Positions 12,936 through 12,971 of a stretch of DNA of 12,971 nt are shown here, in pieces (the stretch's first letter is position 1; each line of letters opens with the position of its first letter). The notes beneath the pieces were generated by a model, which saw nothing but the letters and a program-made list of their open reading frames with translations, was not told the DNA's origin and did no database searches. The stretch spans positions 1 through 12,971 of the forward strand of contig JANXYE010000425.1 in assembly GCA_025350285.1 (NCBI GenBank). The letters run 5' to 3'. A program made the translations under genes and the position numbers. Source of the stretch: Chloroflexota bacterium. Lineage in GTDB: Bacteria; Chloroflexota; Dehalococcoidia; Tepidiformales; Tepidiformaceae.

Positions 12936-12971
12936 GTGCCGCCGGCTCCCGCACTCACCCGCTCGCTGACC
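12936..12971 (+). CDS. 5' end of an unidentified gene, cut by the window edge
   Basis: Only twelve codons are visible, from a GTG start (MPPAPALTRSLT), open to the edge. The product cannot be identified from this. The case for a gene rests on the upstream signals: an eight-base Shine-Dalgarno at ideal spacing and a near-consensus promoter about 60 bases further up. The shared LexA-like dyad in that promoter suggests it is controlled together with the small membrane protein gene at 2338. Confidence 0.5.
   Translation, partial: MPPAPALTRSLT

Noticed and set aside
1..12971. CRISPR array, insertion sequence, phage or integrative element
   Set aside because: No spaced direct repeats, transposase, integrase or terminal inverted repeats were found; the only toxin-antitoxin pair lies among ordinary chromosomal genes.

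Overview
The window is GC-rich (well over 60% G+C by eye) and densely packed with bacterial chromosomal genes. It has no rRNA, tRNA, CRISPR array, insertion sequence or phage gene that I can see. The gene set is mostly housekeeping: ComM/YifB ATPase, long RelA/SpoT (Rel), HisRS, RF1, PrmC, a Cof-type HAD phosphatase, the IMP-dehydrogenase paralogue GuaB3, a VapBC toxin-antitoxin pair and an SDR oxidoreductase. The mix of GuaB3, a long bifunctional Rel, weak or absent Shine-Dalgarno sequences at several starts and high G+C suits a Chloroflexota-like or other high-GC lineage. This placement is inference only; there is no rRNA to settle it.

Layout. Positions 2-331 hold the 3' end of a SnoaL/NTF2-like gene. 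398-1936 is comM (+), convergent with a small helical protein gene (1946-2218, -). 2219-2337 is a compact two-way promoter region. To its right is a 76-residue, single-membrane-span protein gene (2338-2568, +), convergent with rel (2593-4848, -). rel and hisS (4921-6198, +) diverge from a 72-bp gap. prfA, prmC and a HAD phosphatase gene follow as an operon (6299-8981, +), with overlapping junctions. On the minus strand, guaB3 (10850-9591) overlaps a gene for a signal-peptide, C-terminally anchored protein (9610-8978). That gene meets the HAD gene tail to tail on a shared TTAA. vapB-vapC (11638-10959) and an SDR gene (12590-11679) follow. The right edge opens a new plus-strand gene at 12936 with a strong promoter and ribosome binding site.

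How the genes fit. prfA and prmC are functional partners: PrmC methylates the GGQ glutamine of RF1. rel makes and degrades (p)ppGpp, which senses translation stress and restrains GTP synthesis, and guaB3 lies on the GTP pathway. vapBC is a self-regulated toxin-antitoxin unit.

The most unusual signal is regulatory. A 14-bp imperfect dyad of the form (A/C)GAAC-RNRY-GTGY occurs three times in 67 bp around the promoter of the small membrane protein gene. It occurs once more between the -35 and -10 of the right-edge gene. It resembles the Gram-positive LexA/DinR SOS box (CGAAC-RNRY-GTTYG) with a consistent GTG in place of GTT. If real, this places an undescribed one-span membrane protein and the edge gene in one damage-type regulon, much as other bacteria make small membrane division inhibitors under LexA. 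Several genes (comM, vapB, perhaps hisS) also have -10-like boxes placed so that transcription would begin at the start codon, suggesting leaderless mRNAs.
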